DNA of 28,882 bases from SIG440 sp045532055 (GCA_045532055.1 JAZSFF010000048.1:1-28882), one strand, 5' to 3'. Positions 14,410 to 22,465 are shown, counted from the first letter of the stretch. Numbers and translations: made by a program. The notes: generated by a model not told the origin, from the sequence alone.

Positions 14410-14643
14410 ATGACAATAAAAACCGAACTTATCAAAGGCGGCATATGCGACGCAGTGTGTAGCAAGCTGACAGATTTTGATATTGACGAAAGCAAAGTGG
14501 CTGACACAAGAGCTATTCAGGCATTGGGTGAAATTCAAGAAATTTTGAATGATGAATATTTGAGCGATTTTGAAATAGTTGATAGTATTGTTTCGGTCTT
14601 TGGCAAGTATAACCTCTCTTTCAGCGGTAATTACGACTTTTAA
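14410..14643 (+). CDS. small acidic protein behind a structured leader, unknown function
   Basis: A 77-residue protein without signal peptide or membrane segment. It is acidic and probably helical, with the core SKLTDFDIDESKVADTRAI and EIQEILNDEYLSDFEIVDSI; two Cys lie in GGICDAVCS near the N-terminus. The start is the ATG at 14410, with GGAGGA (14397-14402) 7 bases before it. An upstream in-frame ATG at 14272 would translate through the leader hairpin and terminator and has no ribosome binding site. I do not recognise the family. It stands alone between the inverted-repeat element and tRNA-Arg, preceded by a promoter, a long hairpin and an intrinsic terminator, which suggests regulated or conditional expression. 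Confidence 0.75.
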   Translation: MTIKTELIKGGICDAVCSKLTDFDIDESKVADTRAIQALGEIQEILNDEYLSDFEIVDSIVSVFGKYNLSFSGNYDF

Positions 14644-14668
14644 AGCGCTTTGCACGCAAAAAATAACT

Positions 14669-14703
14669 AAAAAATCAGAGCAAGCCCATATGGCTCGCCC
14701 TGA
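14669..14703 (-). terminator. tRNA-Arg terminator
   Basis: Minus strand TCAGGGCGAGCC (14703-14692), a 4-nt loop and GGGCTTGCTCTGA (14687-14675), followed by six U. It starts 3 bases after the tRNA CCA end. Confidence 0.8.
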
Positions 14704-14705
14704 CA

Positions 14706-14780
14706 TGGCACCCCCGACGTGAGTCGAACACGTGACTAGCCCTTAGGAGGGGCTTGTTATATCCACTTAACTACGGAGGC
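14706..14780 (-). tRNA. tRNA-Arg(CCU)
   Basis: A 75-nt tRNA. Acceptor GCCTCCG pairs with CGGGGGT (two wobbles); the anticodon arm AGCCCCTCCTAAGGGCT carries CCT; the T-arm is CACGTGTTCGACTCACG; CCA is encoded. It reads the rare AGG codon. Its 5' end and upstream flank are partly duplicated 166 bp away. Confidence 0.95.
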
Positions 14781-14977
14781 ATATAATTTACTTTTTTTAT
14801 TGACTTTATAAATATTCCTTACAAGCCCCTCCTAAGATTAGAGGGCTTGTTATTATGAGCAACGCGAATAACAAGGTTCGCTCAGCCGTCAAAATCTTTG
14901 ATTTTGAAAACGGCGTGCGGTTCTTATAACACTTAACTACGGAGGCATATGATTTACTTTTTTTATTCACTTTATAA
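14764..14977. repeat. direct duplication of the tRNA-Arg 5' end and upstream flank
   Basis: About 48 bp at 14764-14811 recur at 14930-14977 with very few mismatches. The unit contains the first 17 nt of the tRNA and the AT-rich flank just upstream of it. Between the copies, 14821-14850 is an inverted repeat whose arms (ACAAGCCC and GGGCTTGT) contain the tRNA anticodon-arm sequence in both orientations. About 75 bp of unrelated sequence, including the hairpin TCAAAATC/GATTTTGA, separates it from the second copy. It looks like a scarred tandem duplication. Confidence 0.65.
14930..14946 (-). pseudogene. tRNA-Arg 5' fragment
   Basis: The minus strand reads GCCTCCGTAGTTAAGTG, identical to nucleotides 1-17 of the intact tRNA-Arg(CCU), and then diverges. 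There is no anticodon, T-arm or 3' acceptor at the right distance, so it cannot be a functional tRNA. Confidence 0.7.
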
Positions 14978-15062
14978 ACGTTTCTTTCAAGTCTCCTTAA
15001 GGAGAGGCGCAAACTTTACCTTTAAGATGATACCACAATCTACTTCTTTTATCAAGGCTTTT

Positions 15063-16178
15063 TTAAACAAAATCTGCAAGAATTGTGTTGCTTACAAAAA
15101 ATCCTTTGTCCGAGAACTTTATTCTGTCTTTTTCTCTTAACAAAAATCCCAAATCTATATACTTCTTTATCCCATCGCCAAAAACACAGTCAATCTTCTT
15201 GTTAAATCTCTTTTCAAATTCTGTTTCAGAAATTCCGTCTCTGCAACGCAACCCCAGAAAAACAAACTCGCTCATTTTATCGAACTCCGAAAGTTCTTCC
15301 TCAAAGCATCTTGCATCATGTCTTGTGTCAATAGCATTTATATATTCACCAATGTCAGTGAAATTAGAAAATCTGACTCCATCAACGCATGAATACGCCC
15401 CTGCACCAAACCCCAAAAAGTCACAACATTCCCAGTATTTAAGATTGTGTCTTGACTCTCTGCCCTGTTTTGCAAAATTCGAAATTTCGTATCTGTCATA
15501 TCCTCTGCCTGCAAGATACGCCAAAGCCATGTCATACATATCCGCAACAGCATCATCGTCAGGCAAATTCAATTCTTGTGATGCAAAGGGTGTCCCCTCT
15601 TCAATTTTCAAAGAATAACATGAGATATGCTCCGGCTCAAAATCTGCAATCTTCTGGAGTGTATCCCTCCAATCAGCCATGGTCTGGTCGGGCAATCCAT
15701 ACATAAGGTCAACAGAAATATTCTCAAACCCCGCCTTTCTTGCATTGTCAAAGCACCTCTCAAAATCTTCAAATGTATGTATTCTGCCCAAAGCTTTAAG
15801 CATTCTGTTGTCAGCCGACTGAAGACCCATGCTTATGCGATTTATCCCCGCATTATTCAACTGCTTCAACCCCCCCCAACCAATTGTTCCGGGATTGCAT
15901 TCTATTGTTATTTCGCAATCATCCTTGACAGAATATTGGCCACGGATATTCTCAAGGATTTCAATAATATACTCTGGCTCCACAAAGCTGGGGGTTCCGC
16001 CACCAAAATATATTGTATCTGCCGAAAGGGGATACTTCTTTGACATAATCTTTATTTCCTGATTCAAGGCACAAAAATACGGGGCAATACACTCTTCCCT
16101 TCCTGAGTAGGAATTGAAGTCACAATATCCGCATTTGCTCTTGCAAAATGGAATGTGCACATAAAGCCCCGAATTCAT
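15063..16178 (-). CDS. hemW: radical SAM heme chaperone HemW (HemN-like)
   Basis: A 371-residue cytosolic radical-SAM protein. The 4Fe-4S/SAM motif is CKSKCGYC (C12, C16, C19), followed by FGGGTPSF, ECNPGT, NRISMGLQS and DLMYGLPDQT, all typical of the HemN/HemW superfamily. HemW-type proteins act as heme chaperones, not as true coproporphyrinogen dehydrogenases; the neighbourhood behind lepA supports HemW. The ATG at 16178 has AAAAGGTG about 8 bases before it; a GTG three codons earlier overlaps that site. It lies 24 bp after lepA in the same operon. In many Firmicutes hrcA-grpE-dnaK follow, but here the tRNA-Arg repeat region follows instead. Confidence 0.93.
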   Translation of the reverse strand: MNSGLYVHIPFCKSKCGYCDFNSYSGREECIAPYFCALNQEIKIMSKKYPLSADTIYFGGGTPSFVEPEYIIEILENIRGQYSVKDDCEITIECNPGTIGWGGLKQLNNAGINRISMGLQSADNRMLKALGRIHTFEDFERCFDNARKAGFENISVDLMYGLPDQTMADWRDTLQKIADFEPEHISCYSLKIEEGTPFASQELNLPDDDAVADMYDMALAYLAGRGYDRYEISNFAKQGRESRHNLKYWECCDFLGFGAGAYSCVDGVRFSNFTDIGEYINAIDTRHDARCFEEELSEFDKMSEFVFLGLRCRDGISETEFEKRFNKKIDCVFGDGIKKYIDLGFLLREKDRIKFSDKGFFVSNTILADFV

Positions 16179-16202
16179 ATAAATCACCTTTTAAATAACA
16201 AA

Positions 16203-18008
16203 TTAATCCAGCTTAAGCACCGACATAAATGCCTCCTGAGGCACCTCAACCGAGCCAACCTGACGCATACGTTTTTTACCCTCTTTCTGCTTTTCAAGCA
16301 GTTTCTTCTTTCGGGTAATATCGCCGCCGTAACACTTTGCCAAAACGTCTTTCCTCATTGCACGGACAGTTTCTCTTGCGATAATCTTGCTGCCTACCGC
16401 CGCCTGAATGGGAATTTCAAAAAGTTGGCGAGGAATGGACTCTTTCAACTTTTCAGCAATTCTTCTGCCCCGTGCATACGCCTTTTCCTTGTGAACAATA
16501 AATGAAAGTGCATCCACCATATCCCCATTAAGGAGTATGTCAAGTTTGACAAGGTCAGACTTTTGATAATTCTTCATTTCATAATCAAAAGATGCATAAC
16601 CTCTGGTCCTTGATTTCAAGGCATCAAAGAAGTCATAAATTATCTCATTGAGGGGCAATTCGTATCTAAGGGTTACACGGTTTTCGTCAAGATATGTCAT
16701 GTCAATATATGTTCCCCTGCGTTCCTGACAAAGCTCCATAATACTGCCCACGAATTCCTTTGGAGTCATAATGTTTGCCGCAACTATGGGTTCCATCATA
16801 TAATCAATTTCCTGTACTTCAGGCAAATTTGTAGGATTGGATATGGTCAACATGGTTCCATCAGTCTTATAAACCTGATATTCAACCGAGGGTGCTGTAG
16901 TAACCAAATCAAGGTTATATTCCCTCTCAAGCCTTTCTTGAATAATTTCCATATGAAGAAGTCCCAAAAATCCGCAACGGAAACCAAAGCCCAAAGCCAC
17001 CGACGTCTCTGCATCAAACTGAAGGGCCGCATCGTTGAGTTGCAGCTTTTCAAGGGCATCCCTCAAGTCGTTGTATCTTGCTCCATCGGCAGGATAAACA
17101 CCGGAATAAACCATGGGTTTTACTTCTTTATAACCGGGCAGTGGTTCATCCGCCCCACCTGTTTTTGTTGTAACAGTATCACCCACACGCACATCACGGA
17201 CATTCTTGATGCTTGCTGCAATATATCCAACTTCCCCTGCCTTTATTTCTTTTGCAGGGAGCATACCCATCGGGTTAAGATATCCCACCTCAACCACATC
17301 AAAGGTGCTGCCTGTTGCCATCATCTTTATAATATCGCCAACATGCACTTTGCCGTCAATCACACGCACATAGGCAATAACGCCTTTATAACTGTCATAG
17401 TATGAATCAAAAATCAACGCCTTAAGGGGTGCATTTTCGTCACCCTTTGGTGCCGGTACCGCCTCTACAATTCTTTCCAGTACAGCATCAATGTTGATGC
17501 CGTTTTTTGCAGAAATTCTCGGTGCAGTCTCCGCCTCAATTCCTATAACATCCTCAATCTCCTGCTGCACAACATCAGGTTGTGCCGAGGGCAAATCTAT
17601 CTTGTTGATTACGGGCACCAGTTCCAAATCATGTTCCAAAGCAAGATACGTGTTTGCAAGGGTCTGTGCCTCAATCCCCTGTGCCGCATCAACAATCAGC
17701 ACCGCACCCTCACACGCAGCCAAACTCCTTGACACCTCATAATTGAAGTCGACATGTCCGGGGGTATCAATCAAATTGAGCACATACTTCTCTCCATCTT
17801 TGGCAGAATACAAAAGTCTGACAGCACGTGCCTTGATGGTGATTCCTCTTTCACGTTCAAGTTCCATGTTGTCAAGGATCTGGTCCTGCATTTCCCTGTT
17901 TGTCAGCGAACCTGTAGCCTCCAGCAAACGGTCTGCCAAAGTGGACTTGCCGTGGTCAATATGTGCAATGATTGAAAAATTGCGTATATTCTTCTGATAC
18001 TCGTTCAT
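16203..18008 (-). CDS. lepA: elongation factor 4 (LepA)
   Basis: A 601-residue translational GTPase that acts on the ribosome. GTPase motifs: G1 AHIDHGKST, G2 in RERGITIK, G3 DTPGH and G4 NKID. The EF-G-like domains II, III and V follow, and the LepA-specific C-terminus (KSRTRGYASFDYE, GRRIAEKLKESIPRQLFEIP, RKKKLLEKQKEGKKRM) is complete. Length matches the family (about 600). AAGGA precedes the ATG. It lies between galE (34 bp upstream) and hemW (24 bp downstream), probably one transcript from the galE promoter. Confidence 0.97.
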   Translation of the reverse strand: MNEYQKNIRNFSIIAHIDHGKSTLADRLLEATGSLTNREMQDQILDNMELERERGITIKARAVRLLYSAKDGEKYVLNLIDTPGHVDFNYEVSRSLAACEGAVLIVDAAQGIEAQTLANTYLALEHDLELVPVINKIDLPSAQPDVVQQEIEDVIGIEAETAPRISAKNGINIDAVLERIVEAVPAPKGDENAPLKALIFDSYYDSYKGVIAYVRVIDGKVHVGDIIKMMATGSTFDVVEVGYLNPMGMLPAKEIKAGEVGYIAASIKNVRDVRVGDTVTTKTGGADEPLPGYKEVKPMVYSGVYPADGARYNDLRDALEKLQLNDAALQFDAETSVALGFGFRCGFLGLLHMEIIQERLEREYNLDLVTTAPSVEYQVYKTDGTMLTISNPTNLPEVQEIDYMMEPIVAANIMTPKEFVGSIMELCQERRGTYIDMTYLDENRVTLRYELPLNEIIYDFFDALKSRTRGYASFDYEMKNYQKSDLVKLDILLNGDMVDALSFIVHKEKAYARGRRIAEKLKESIPRQLFEIPIQAAVGSKIIARETVRAMRKDVLAKCYGGDITRKKKLLEKQKEGKKRMRQVGSVEVPQEAFMSVLKLD

Positions 18009-18042
18009 TCTGTGTTTTCCTTCCGAAAAATTAACTTAAAAA

Positions 18043-19056
18043 TCAGCCCTTGTAACCATTGGGATTCTGCTGTTGCCATCTCCATGTATCTGCACACATG
18101 TCCTCAAGGGTTTTCTTTGCAACAAATCCGATTTCTTCTCTTGCCTTTTTGGGGTCTGCATAGCAGGCATCAATATCTCCGGGGCGTCTTGCTTCAATTT
18201 TGTAATCAAGTTCCCTGCCGCATGCCTTGCCAAACGCCTTTATCATATCAAGCACGCTGTAACCCTGACCTGTACCCAGATTATATGTCACAACGCCTAC
18301 ATGCTGTTCAATCTTCTCCAGCGCTCTCAGGTGTCCGTCTGCCAAATCAATCACGTGGATATAATCACGCACCCCTGTGCCGTCAGGTGTGTCATAGTCA
18401 TTGCCGAACACATGGATATAATCACGCTTTCCAACCGCAACCTGCGAAATATAAGGCATAAGGTTATTGGGAATACCCTGTGGGTCCTCGCCGATAAGCC
18501 CGCTCTCATGTGCACCAACGGGATTAAAATAACGAAGAAGTGCAATATCCCACTCATTGTCTGCAACTGCCAAATCCCTGAGGATTTCTTCAATCATAAG
18601 TTTTGTCCTGCCATAAGGATTGGTGCATGAAAGGGGGAAGTCCTCACGAATGGGCACACTTTCAGGCTTGCCATAAACCGTTGCAGAAGAACTGAACACC
18701 AGTTTTTTTACATTATACTTGCTCATAAGTTCGCAAAGGTTGATTGTGCTGTAAAGGTTGTTGTGGTAGTATGCAAGAGGTTTTGCCACTGACTCGCCAA
18801 CCGCCTTAAGCCCTGCAAAGTGTATTGCCGCATCGAACTTGTTTTCCTGAAAGACTTTTTCAAAGCTTTCTTTGTCTACCATATCTATCTCGTAAAACTT
18901 AAGGGTTTTGCCCGTAATTTTTTCCACCCTCTTGAGTGCTTCCTCACAGCTGTTTGACAGATTGTCAACAACAGTAACCTCATATCCTGCATCAAGGAGC
19001 TGAACGCAGGTATGACTGCCTATGTATCCCGCTCCGCCTGTAACTAAAATATGCAT
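18043..19056 (-). CDS. galE: UDP-glucose 4-epimerase
   Basis: A 337-residue short-chain dehydrogenase-type epimerase that interconverts UDP-glucose and UDP-galactose using bound NAD. The Rossmann motif is TGGAGYIGSH (6-15). The catalytic triad residues are visible: S124 in SSSATVYG, Y148 and K152 in NPYGRTK. The C-terminus with RRPGDIDACYADP is typical of GalE. Length matches. GGAGGAAG precedes the ATG. It is the first gene of the galE-lepA-hemW unit, with its own strong promoter. It supplies UDP-galactose for envelope glycans, or works in galactose use; no galK or galT is in the window. Confidence 0.95.
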   Translation of the reverse strand: MHILVTGGAGYIGSHTCVQLLDAGYEVTVVDNLSNSCEEALKRVEKITGKTLKFYEIDMVDKESFEKVFQENKFDAAIHFAGLKAVGESVAKPLAYYHNNLYSTINLCELMSKYNVKKLVFSSSATVYGKPESVPIREDFPLSCTNPYGRTKLMIEEILRDLAVADNEWDIALLRYFNPVGAHESGLIGEDPQGIPNNLMPYISQVAVGKRDYIHVFGNDYDTPDGTGVRDYIHVIDLADGHLRALEKIEQHVGVVTYNLGTGQGYSVLDMIKAFGKACGRELDYKIEARRPGDIDACYADPKKAREEIGFVAKKTLEDMCADTWRWQQQNPNGYKG

Positions 19057-19107
19057 AATCTTCCTCCATCCTGTCGCCCTTTGACGACATTTTGTTTTTG
19101 AATTTTC

Positions 19108-19136
19108 ATTTTAGCATAATTTGCCCATTTTTTCAA
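19108..19136 (-). promoter_or_regulatory. galE-lepA-hemW promoter
   Basis: Minus strand TTGAAA (19131-19136), 17-bp spacer, TAAAAT (19108-19113) with TGC before it (extended -10). Confidence 0.75.
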
Positions 19137-19160
19137 GGGCTTTATTCAAACTTCTTAAAG

Positions 19161-19200
19161 AACAAAATCCCCAAGAACCGACAAAATCAGTTCTTGAGGA
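19161..19200 (-). terminator. terminator of the tsaE-tsaB-dacF operon
   Basis: Minus strand TCCTCAAGAAC (19200-19190) pairs with GTTCTTGGGGA (19178-19168), followed by TTTTGTT. It begins 6 bases after the dacF stop codon. Confidence 0.8.
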
Positions 19201-19206
19201 ACGCTT

Positions 19207-20565
19207 TTAATATCTGGGCGGGCTGTATCTGTTGTTTCTGCGTCTTTTACGCTTGCTCTTTTTGATTGCCCTTGCAAAACCAATAACAATCAATGCAACA
19301 AACGCCAGAAAAACGCCAACAACAGCATAAACCACAAATTTCACCACTTTGAAGTGCCAAAGCCACTCTCCAAAACTCATAACAAATCCCAGCCAATGTC
19401 TCTTAATCTCAACGGTAGAAATCAAATTGACCTCACCAACCTTGTTGCCCTCATAGCTGAAAATCGCCTTGCCCACAACCTGTCCGGAGGATATGGGGGC
19501 ATAAACTTTCTCTGGTATTTCGGTGGAAACCTCCACTTTCTCCGGGTCTCCGCCCTGAGGGAAAAGTGCGTCCAGATTGCTCTCTGCAGAAAGTAAAAGA
19601 TGTTCTGTTCCATCCGCCGCCTGCTTAACCTTTACCTCGCCAAAAATCTCGTCACGCTTTGCCAGTCTTTGTGACACAAAATCCGTAAGACCGTATTCCA
19701 GAATATCCTTTGACTCATTATGTGACACAGCGATGTCCTCCGCATTAAATACAACGCTGATAATCGATTTGTCACCTTTTTTTGCCGAGGCCACCAGGCA
19801 ATATCCCGCCTCGGTGGTAGAGCCGGTCTTTATACCGGTGGCATAATCATAGAAATAATATGGATACCTCATTCTTGACACCAGATTGTTGGTGTTTATG
19901 AAATATCGCTTGTCCGACATGTTTGTGGCAGGCAAATATATATGAGCACATTCAACAATTCCGCGGAATGTAGGGTCTTTCATTGCCTCAAATGCCATTT
20001 TTGACATATCCCTTGCTGTTGTATAGTGGTTTTGGTCATGAAGTCCGTGGGGGTTCATGAATCGTGTGTTTTCAAGTCCCATCGCCTTTGCCTTTTCATT
20101 CATTCTTGCAACAAAGGCAGGGATATCACCTGCAACACCCTCGGCAATGGTTGCCGCCGCATCATTTCCCGACGCAATCAACAAACCCTCAAGAAGATTT
20201 TTAAGAGGCATTTCTTCCCCTACCTTAAGGGCAATACTGCTGCCGTCAATGGCCAGAGTATCATTTGCCGTCTGGCTGAGTTTCAGCGGTTGCTCAAGGC
20301 TGATTTCACCGTTCTTTACAGCATCAAGGGCAACAATGGCCGTCATTATTTTTGTGGTGCTTGCAGGGAACATAATCTTTTCAGCATTTTTTTGATACAA
20401 AACATTCCCCGTGTTTCCGTCAATAAGAATTGCCGCCTCGGCAGAGATAGCCGGCTTGGTAGCAACCGTGGGGAGCACAGACCCGCAAAGGCACAACAAA
20501 ACAAGCACTGCCACTCCCAGCCTGTGCCGCATTTTATACATAAATCCGTATCCTTTGCTCTTCAT
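19207..20565 (-). CDS. dacF: D-alanyl-D-alanine carboxypeptidase, DacF/PBP5 type (copy 2, membrane anchored)
   Basis: A 452-residue secreted DD-carboxypeptidase. An N-terminal hydrophobic signal segment (about 15-35) is followed by SxxK (S69-T-T-K72), SGN (132-134) and KTG (246-248). The PBP5 C-terminal beta domain comes next, then a true transmembrane helix (FVVYAVVGVFLAFVALIVI) and a very basic tail (KKSKRKRRRNNR). The anchor clearly distinguishes it from the paralogue at 236-1408. The ATG at 20565 is chosen for GGAGGG six bases upstream; a longer open frame lacks such a site. It is 42 bp after tsaB in the same operon. Role: trimming of peptidoglycan stem peptides at the outer face of the membrane; vegetative or spore cortex role undecided. 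Confidence 0.93.
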   Translation of the reverse strand: MKSKGYGFMYKMRHRLGVAVLVLLCLCGSVLPTVATKPAISAEAAILIDGNTGNVLYQKNAEKIMFPASTTKIMTAIVALDAVKNGEISLEQPLKLSQTANDTLAIDGSSIALKVGEEMPLKNLLEGLLIASGNDAAATIAEGVAGDIPAFVARMNEKAKAMGLENTRFMNPHGLHDQNHYTTARDMSKMAFEAMKDPTFRGIVECAHIYLPATNMSDKRYFINTNNLVSRMRYPYYFYDYATGIKTGSTTEAGYCLVASAKKGDKSIISVVFNAEDIAVSHNESKDILEYGLTDFVSQRLAKRDEIFGEVKVKQAADGTEHLLLSAESNLDALFPQGGDPEKVEVSTEIPEKVYAPISSGQVVGKAIFSYEGNKVGEVNLISTVEIKRHWLGFVMSFGEWLWHFKVVKFVVYAVVGVFLAFVALIVIGFARAIKKSKRKRRRNNRYSPPRY

Positions 20566-20607
20566 CTTTACCCTCCGTATTTTCACAACCAAATCTGTTC
20601 TTTCAAT

Positions 20608-21315
20608 TTAATTCTTCTGTTCTCTTTCAAGCTTTTCGCGTTCTGCCTGAGAAAGCCTTACATATTCCGGCACAAGCTTGCCATACTCAACCGTATCCCC
20701 AACTTTCAATTTTTCTATGCCTATTTCCGCAACCGCCCCTGCCAGATTAAGGTTCACAACCTTTGGTGCAAATATCGCCTTATCCCCTAAAGTAGCCTCT
20801 ATCCTATCCCTGAAAACCAATGTTGCATCACCCATAAAAAGGGCTTTTTTGTCCATTTTTTTTATCTCTTCCAAAAGTTCTTCAAGTGAAAGTGCACGGT
20901 CAGGGCACAACCTCTCCAGTCCGTCCCTGCCGCCCGAGAACAACGCATTATACACCTGGTCACGTCTTGCATCAAGTATGGGGGATATAATCCCATCAAA
21001 ATACTTTGAACTGTAGGCAAGTGCCTCCAATGTTGACACAGCAACGCAAGGTTTCCCCGCCCCTTGTGCCATGGCCTTGGCGGTTGCAACACCAATCCTG
21101 ACACCGGTGAAAGAACCAGGACCCACCGCCGCCGCGTAGGCATCAACCATCATGGGGTCAACCTCTGCCGCTTTGAACATCTGTTCAATCTGGGGCATCA
21201 TAATCTGGGAATGTGTTTTGTTCTGGTTGACAACCGTTTGTGCAACCATAATATCATCATTCATAAGCGCCGCAGTCGCCGCCATGCAACAAGTATCAAT
21301 TCCAAATACCAGCAT
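20608..21315 (-). CDS. tsaB: tRNA t6A biosynthesis protein TsaB
   Basis: A 235-residue ASKHA-fold protein, the partner of TsaD in making N6-threonylcarbamoyladenosine at position 37 of ANN-decoding tRNAs. Typical features are the opening GIDTC segment, QNKTHSQIMMPQI, AVGPGSFTGVRIGVATAKAMA and CVAVSTLEALA. The ATP-binding residues of true kinases are degenerate, as usual for TsaB. GGAGAG precedes the ATG, and only two bases separate it from the tsaE stop. The usual next genes, rimI and tsaD, are missing here; dacF follows instead. Confidence 0.94.
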   Translation of the reverse strand: MLVFGIDTCCMAATAALMNDDIMVAQTVVNQNKTHSQIMMPQIEQMFKAAEVDPMMVDAYAAAVGPGSFTGVRIGVATAKAMAQGAGKPCVAVSTLEALAYSSKYFDGIISPILDARRDQVYNALFSGGRDGLERLCPDRALSLEELLEEIKKMDKKALFMGDATLVFRDRIEATLGDKAIFAPKVVNLNLAGAVAEIGIEKLKVGDTVEYGKLVPEYVRLSQAEREKLEREQKN

Positions 21316-21317
21316 TT

Positions 21318-21749
21318 TTATCTCTCCGTTTTTTCAATCAAAATCTCTCTTGCACAATCGCCCTGCTGCGGACATTTTTCAATACTTACCTTAAAATATC
21401 CCGAGGGCAGAACCTGCTCAATATTCTGTGCCCACTCAATGACGCAAACCCCGTCACCAAAGAAATAATCATCCATCCAGTCACAGTCCTCCATCTTGAC
21501 GTTTTCCAGTCGGTATGCATCAAAATGATATAGGTCAAGGCTGCCGTTGTACTCATTCACAACGGTAAAGGTAGGACTCGAAACATCTCCCTTTATTTCA
21601 AAAAACTCCGCCAGGCCTTTGGTAAATGCTGTCTTTCCTGCACCCAAATCACCAATCAGGGCAACTATGCTTCCGGGGGTGAGCTTTTTGGCGAAATCTT
21701 TTGCTATATCCTTTGTTTCCGCCTCGCTGTGGCTCAAAAATTTTTCCAT
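21318..21749 (-). CDS. tsaE: tRNA t6A biosynthesis ATPase TsaE
   Basis: A 143-residue P-loop ATPase of the t6A complex. The Walker A motif is GDLGAGKT (38-45), with family motifs SSPTFTVVNEY, LYHFDAYRL and EWAQN. Length matches the family (about 150). The ribosome binding site is AGAGGA, somewhat far (12 nt) from the ATG. It is the first gene of tsaE-tsaB-dacF, with a near-consensus promoter about 40 bp upstream. Confidence 0.95.
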   Translation of the reverse strand: MEKFLSHSEAETKDIAKDFAKKLTPGSIVALIGDLGAGKTAFTKGLAEFFEIKGDVSSPTFTVVNEYNGSLDLYHFDAYRLENVKMEDCDWMDDYFFGDGVCVIEWAQNIEQVLPSGYFKVSIEKCPQQGDCAREILIEKTER

Positions 21750-21787
21750 AATTCTTATATTTCCTCTGTGTACGACTTATATATTTT

Positions 21788-21816
21788 ATTTTACCTATAT
21801 TTATTGTCAAAGTCAA
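21788..21816 (-). promoter_or_regulatory. tsaE operon promoter
   Basis: Minus strand TTGACT (21811-21816), 17-bp spacer, TAAAAT (21788-21793). It is divergent from the plus-strand promoter at 21827, with only 10 bp between the two -35 boxes. Confidence 0.75.
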
Positions 21817-21826
21817 TACAAAACTA

Positions 21827-21855
21827 TTGAATTTTATATTTATTTATTGTATACT
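21827..21855 (+). promoter_or_regulatory. promoter of the dCMP deaminase-type gene
   Basis: TTGAAT (21827-21832), 17-bp spacer, TATACT (21850-21855). The predicted start near 21862 gives a leader of about 104 nt. Confidence 0.65.
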
Positions 21856-21898
21856 TTAAATATCAGCTTTTGAATTTTCACCACTGAAAAATATAAAC

Positions 21899-21946
21899 TG
21901 CGTAAAGCCCGCCCGGTGGATGCTACGCAATACATATAACCCGGGC
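21899..21946 (+). promoter_or_regulatory. H-type pseudoknot in the 5' leader (candidate riboswitch)
   Basis: Stem 1 is TGCGTA (21899-21904) with TACGCA (21924-21929). Its loop holds GCCCGG (21911-21916), which is perfectly complementary to CCGGGC (21941-21946) just downstream. The second strand ends 2 bases before the ribosome binding site GAAAGG. A further hairpin TTTTCA/TGAAAA (21875-21890) precedes it. The layout matches small translational riboswitches, but I do not recognise any known class. Confidence 0.45.
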
Positions 21947-21965
21947 AGAAAGGCAATGAACAAAT

Positions 21966-22460
21966 ATGGCAAAAGAAAGAGTTGACAAACACAATTATTA
22001 TCTGGATATTGCAGAAACCGTTATCGAAAGAGGAACGTGCCTCCGACGCAACTTTGGTGCAATAATCGTAAAAAATGACGAAATCGTATCAACCGGATAC
22101 ACCGGTGCCCCCAGAGGCCGTCAAAACTGTTCCAACCTGGGTGTTTGCATACGTGAGAAACTGGCTATACCCCGCGGGGAACGTTATGAGCTGTGCCGCA
22201 GTGTCCACGCAGAGGCAAACTGCATCATCAGTGCACAAAGGCGTGATATGATTGATTCCACACTGTACCTTGTGGGCAAGGACTACAACACAGGAGAATT
22301 GGTTGAAAACACTTCAAGCTGTTCAATGTGCAAACGTCTTGTCATAAACGCAGGAATCAAAACAGTAATAATCCGCAACACTCCCACAGAATATACAGTG
22401 GTCGACGTGGAAGACTGGGTTAAAAATGACGAATCCATCGAAGGTGTATTTGGTTATTAA
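21966..22460 (+). CDS. dCMP deaminase family protein (ComEB-like)
   Basis: A 164-residue cytidine/deoxycytidylate deaminase-fold enzyme, probably converting dCMP to dUMP for thymidylate synthesis. Zinc site: HAE (H81, E83 as the catalytic acid) and CSMC (C119, C122). The Pro that normally precedes the first Cys is Ser here. Further Cys (55, 61, 77, 86) could form a second zinc site, as in other dCMP deaminases. The ATG at 21966 has AAAGG 12 bases upstream; an ATG at 21956 is in another frame. It is monocistronic between its own promoter and a terminator. Some family members act on other cytosine nucleotides, so the substrate is not certain. Confidence 0.9.
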   Translation: MAKERVDKHNYYLDIAETVIERGTCLRRNFGAIIVKNDEIVSTGYTGAPRGRQNCSNLGVCIREKLAIPRGERYELCRSVHAEANCIISAQRRDMIDSTLYLVGKDYNTGELVENTSSCSMCKRLVINAGIKTVIIRNTPTEYTVVDVEDWVKNDESIEGVFGY

Positions 22461-22465
22461 AAATA

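Noticed and set aside
20026..20790. Plus-strand open frame opposite dacF copy 2 and tsaB
   Set aside because: It spans two well-supported minus-strand genes in the opposite direction and shows no protein-like features.
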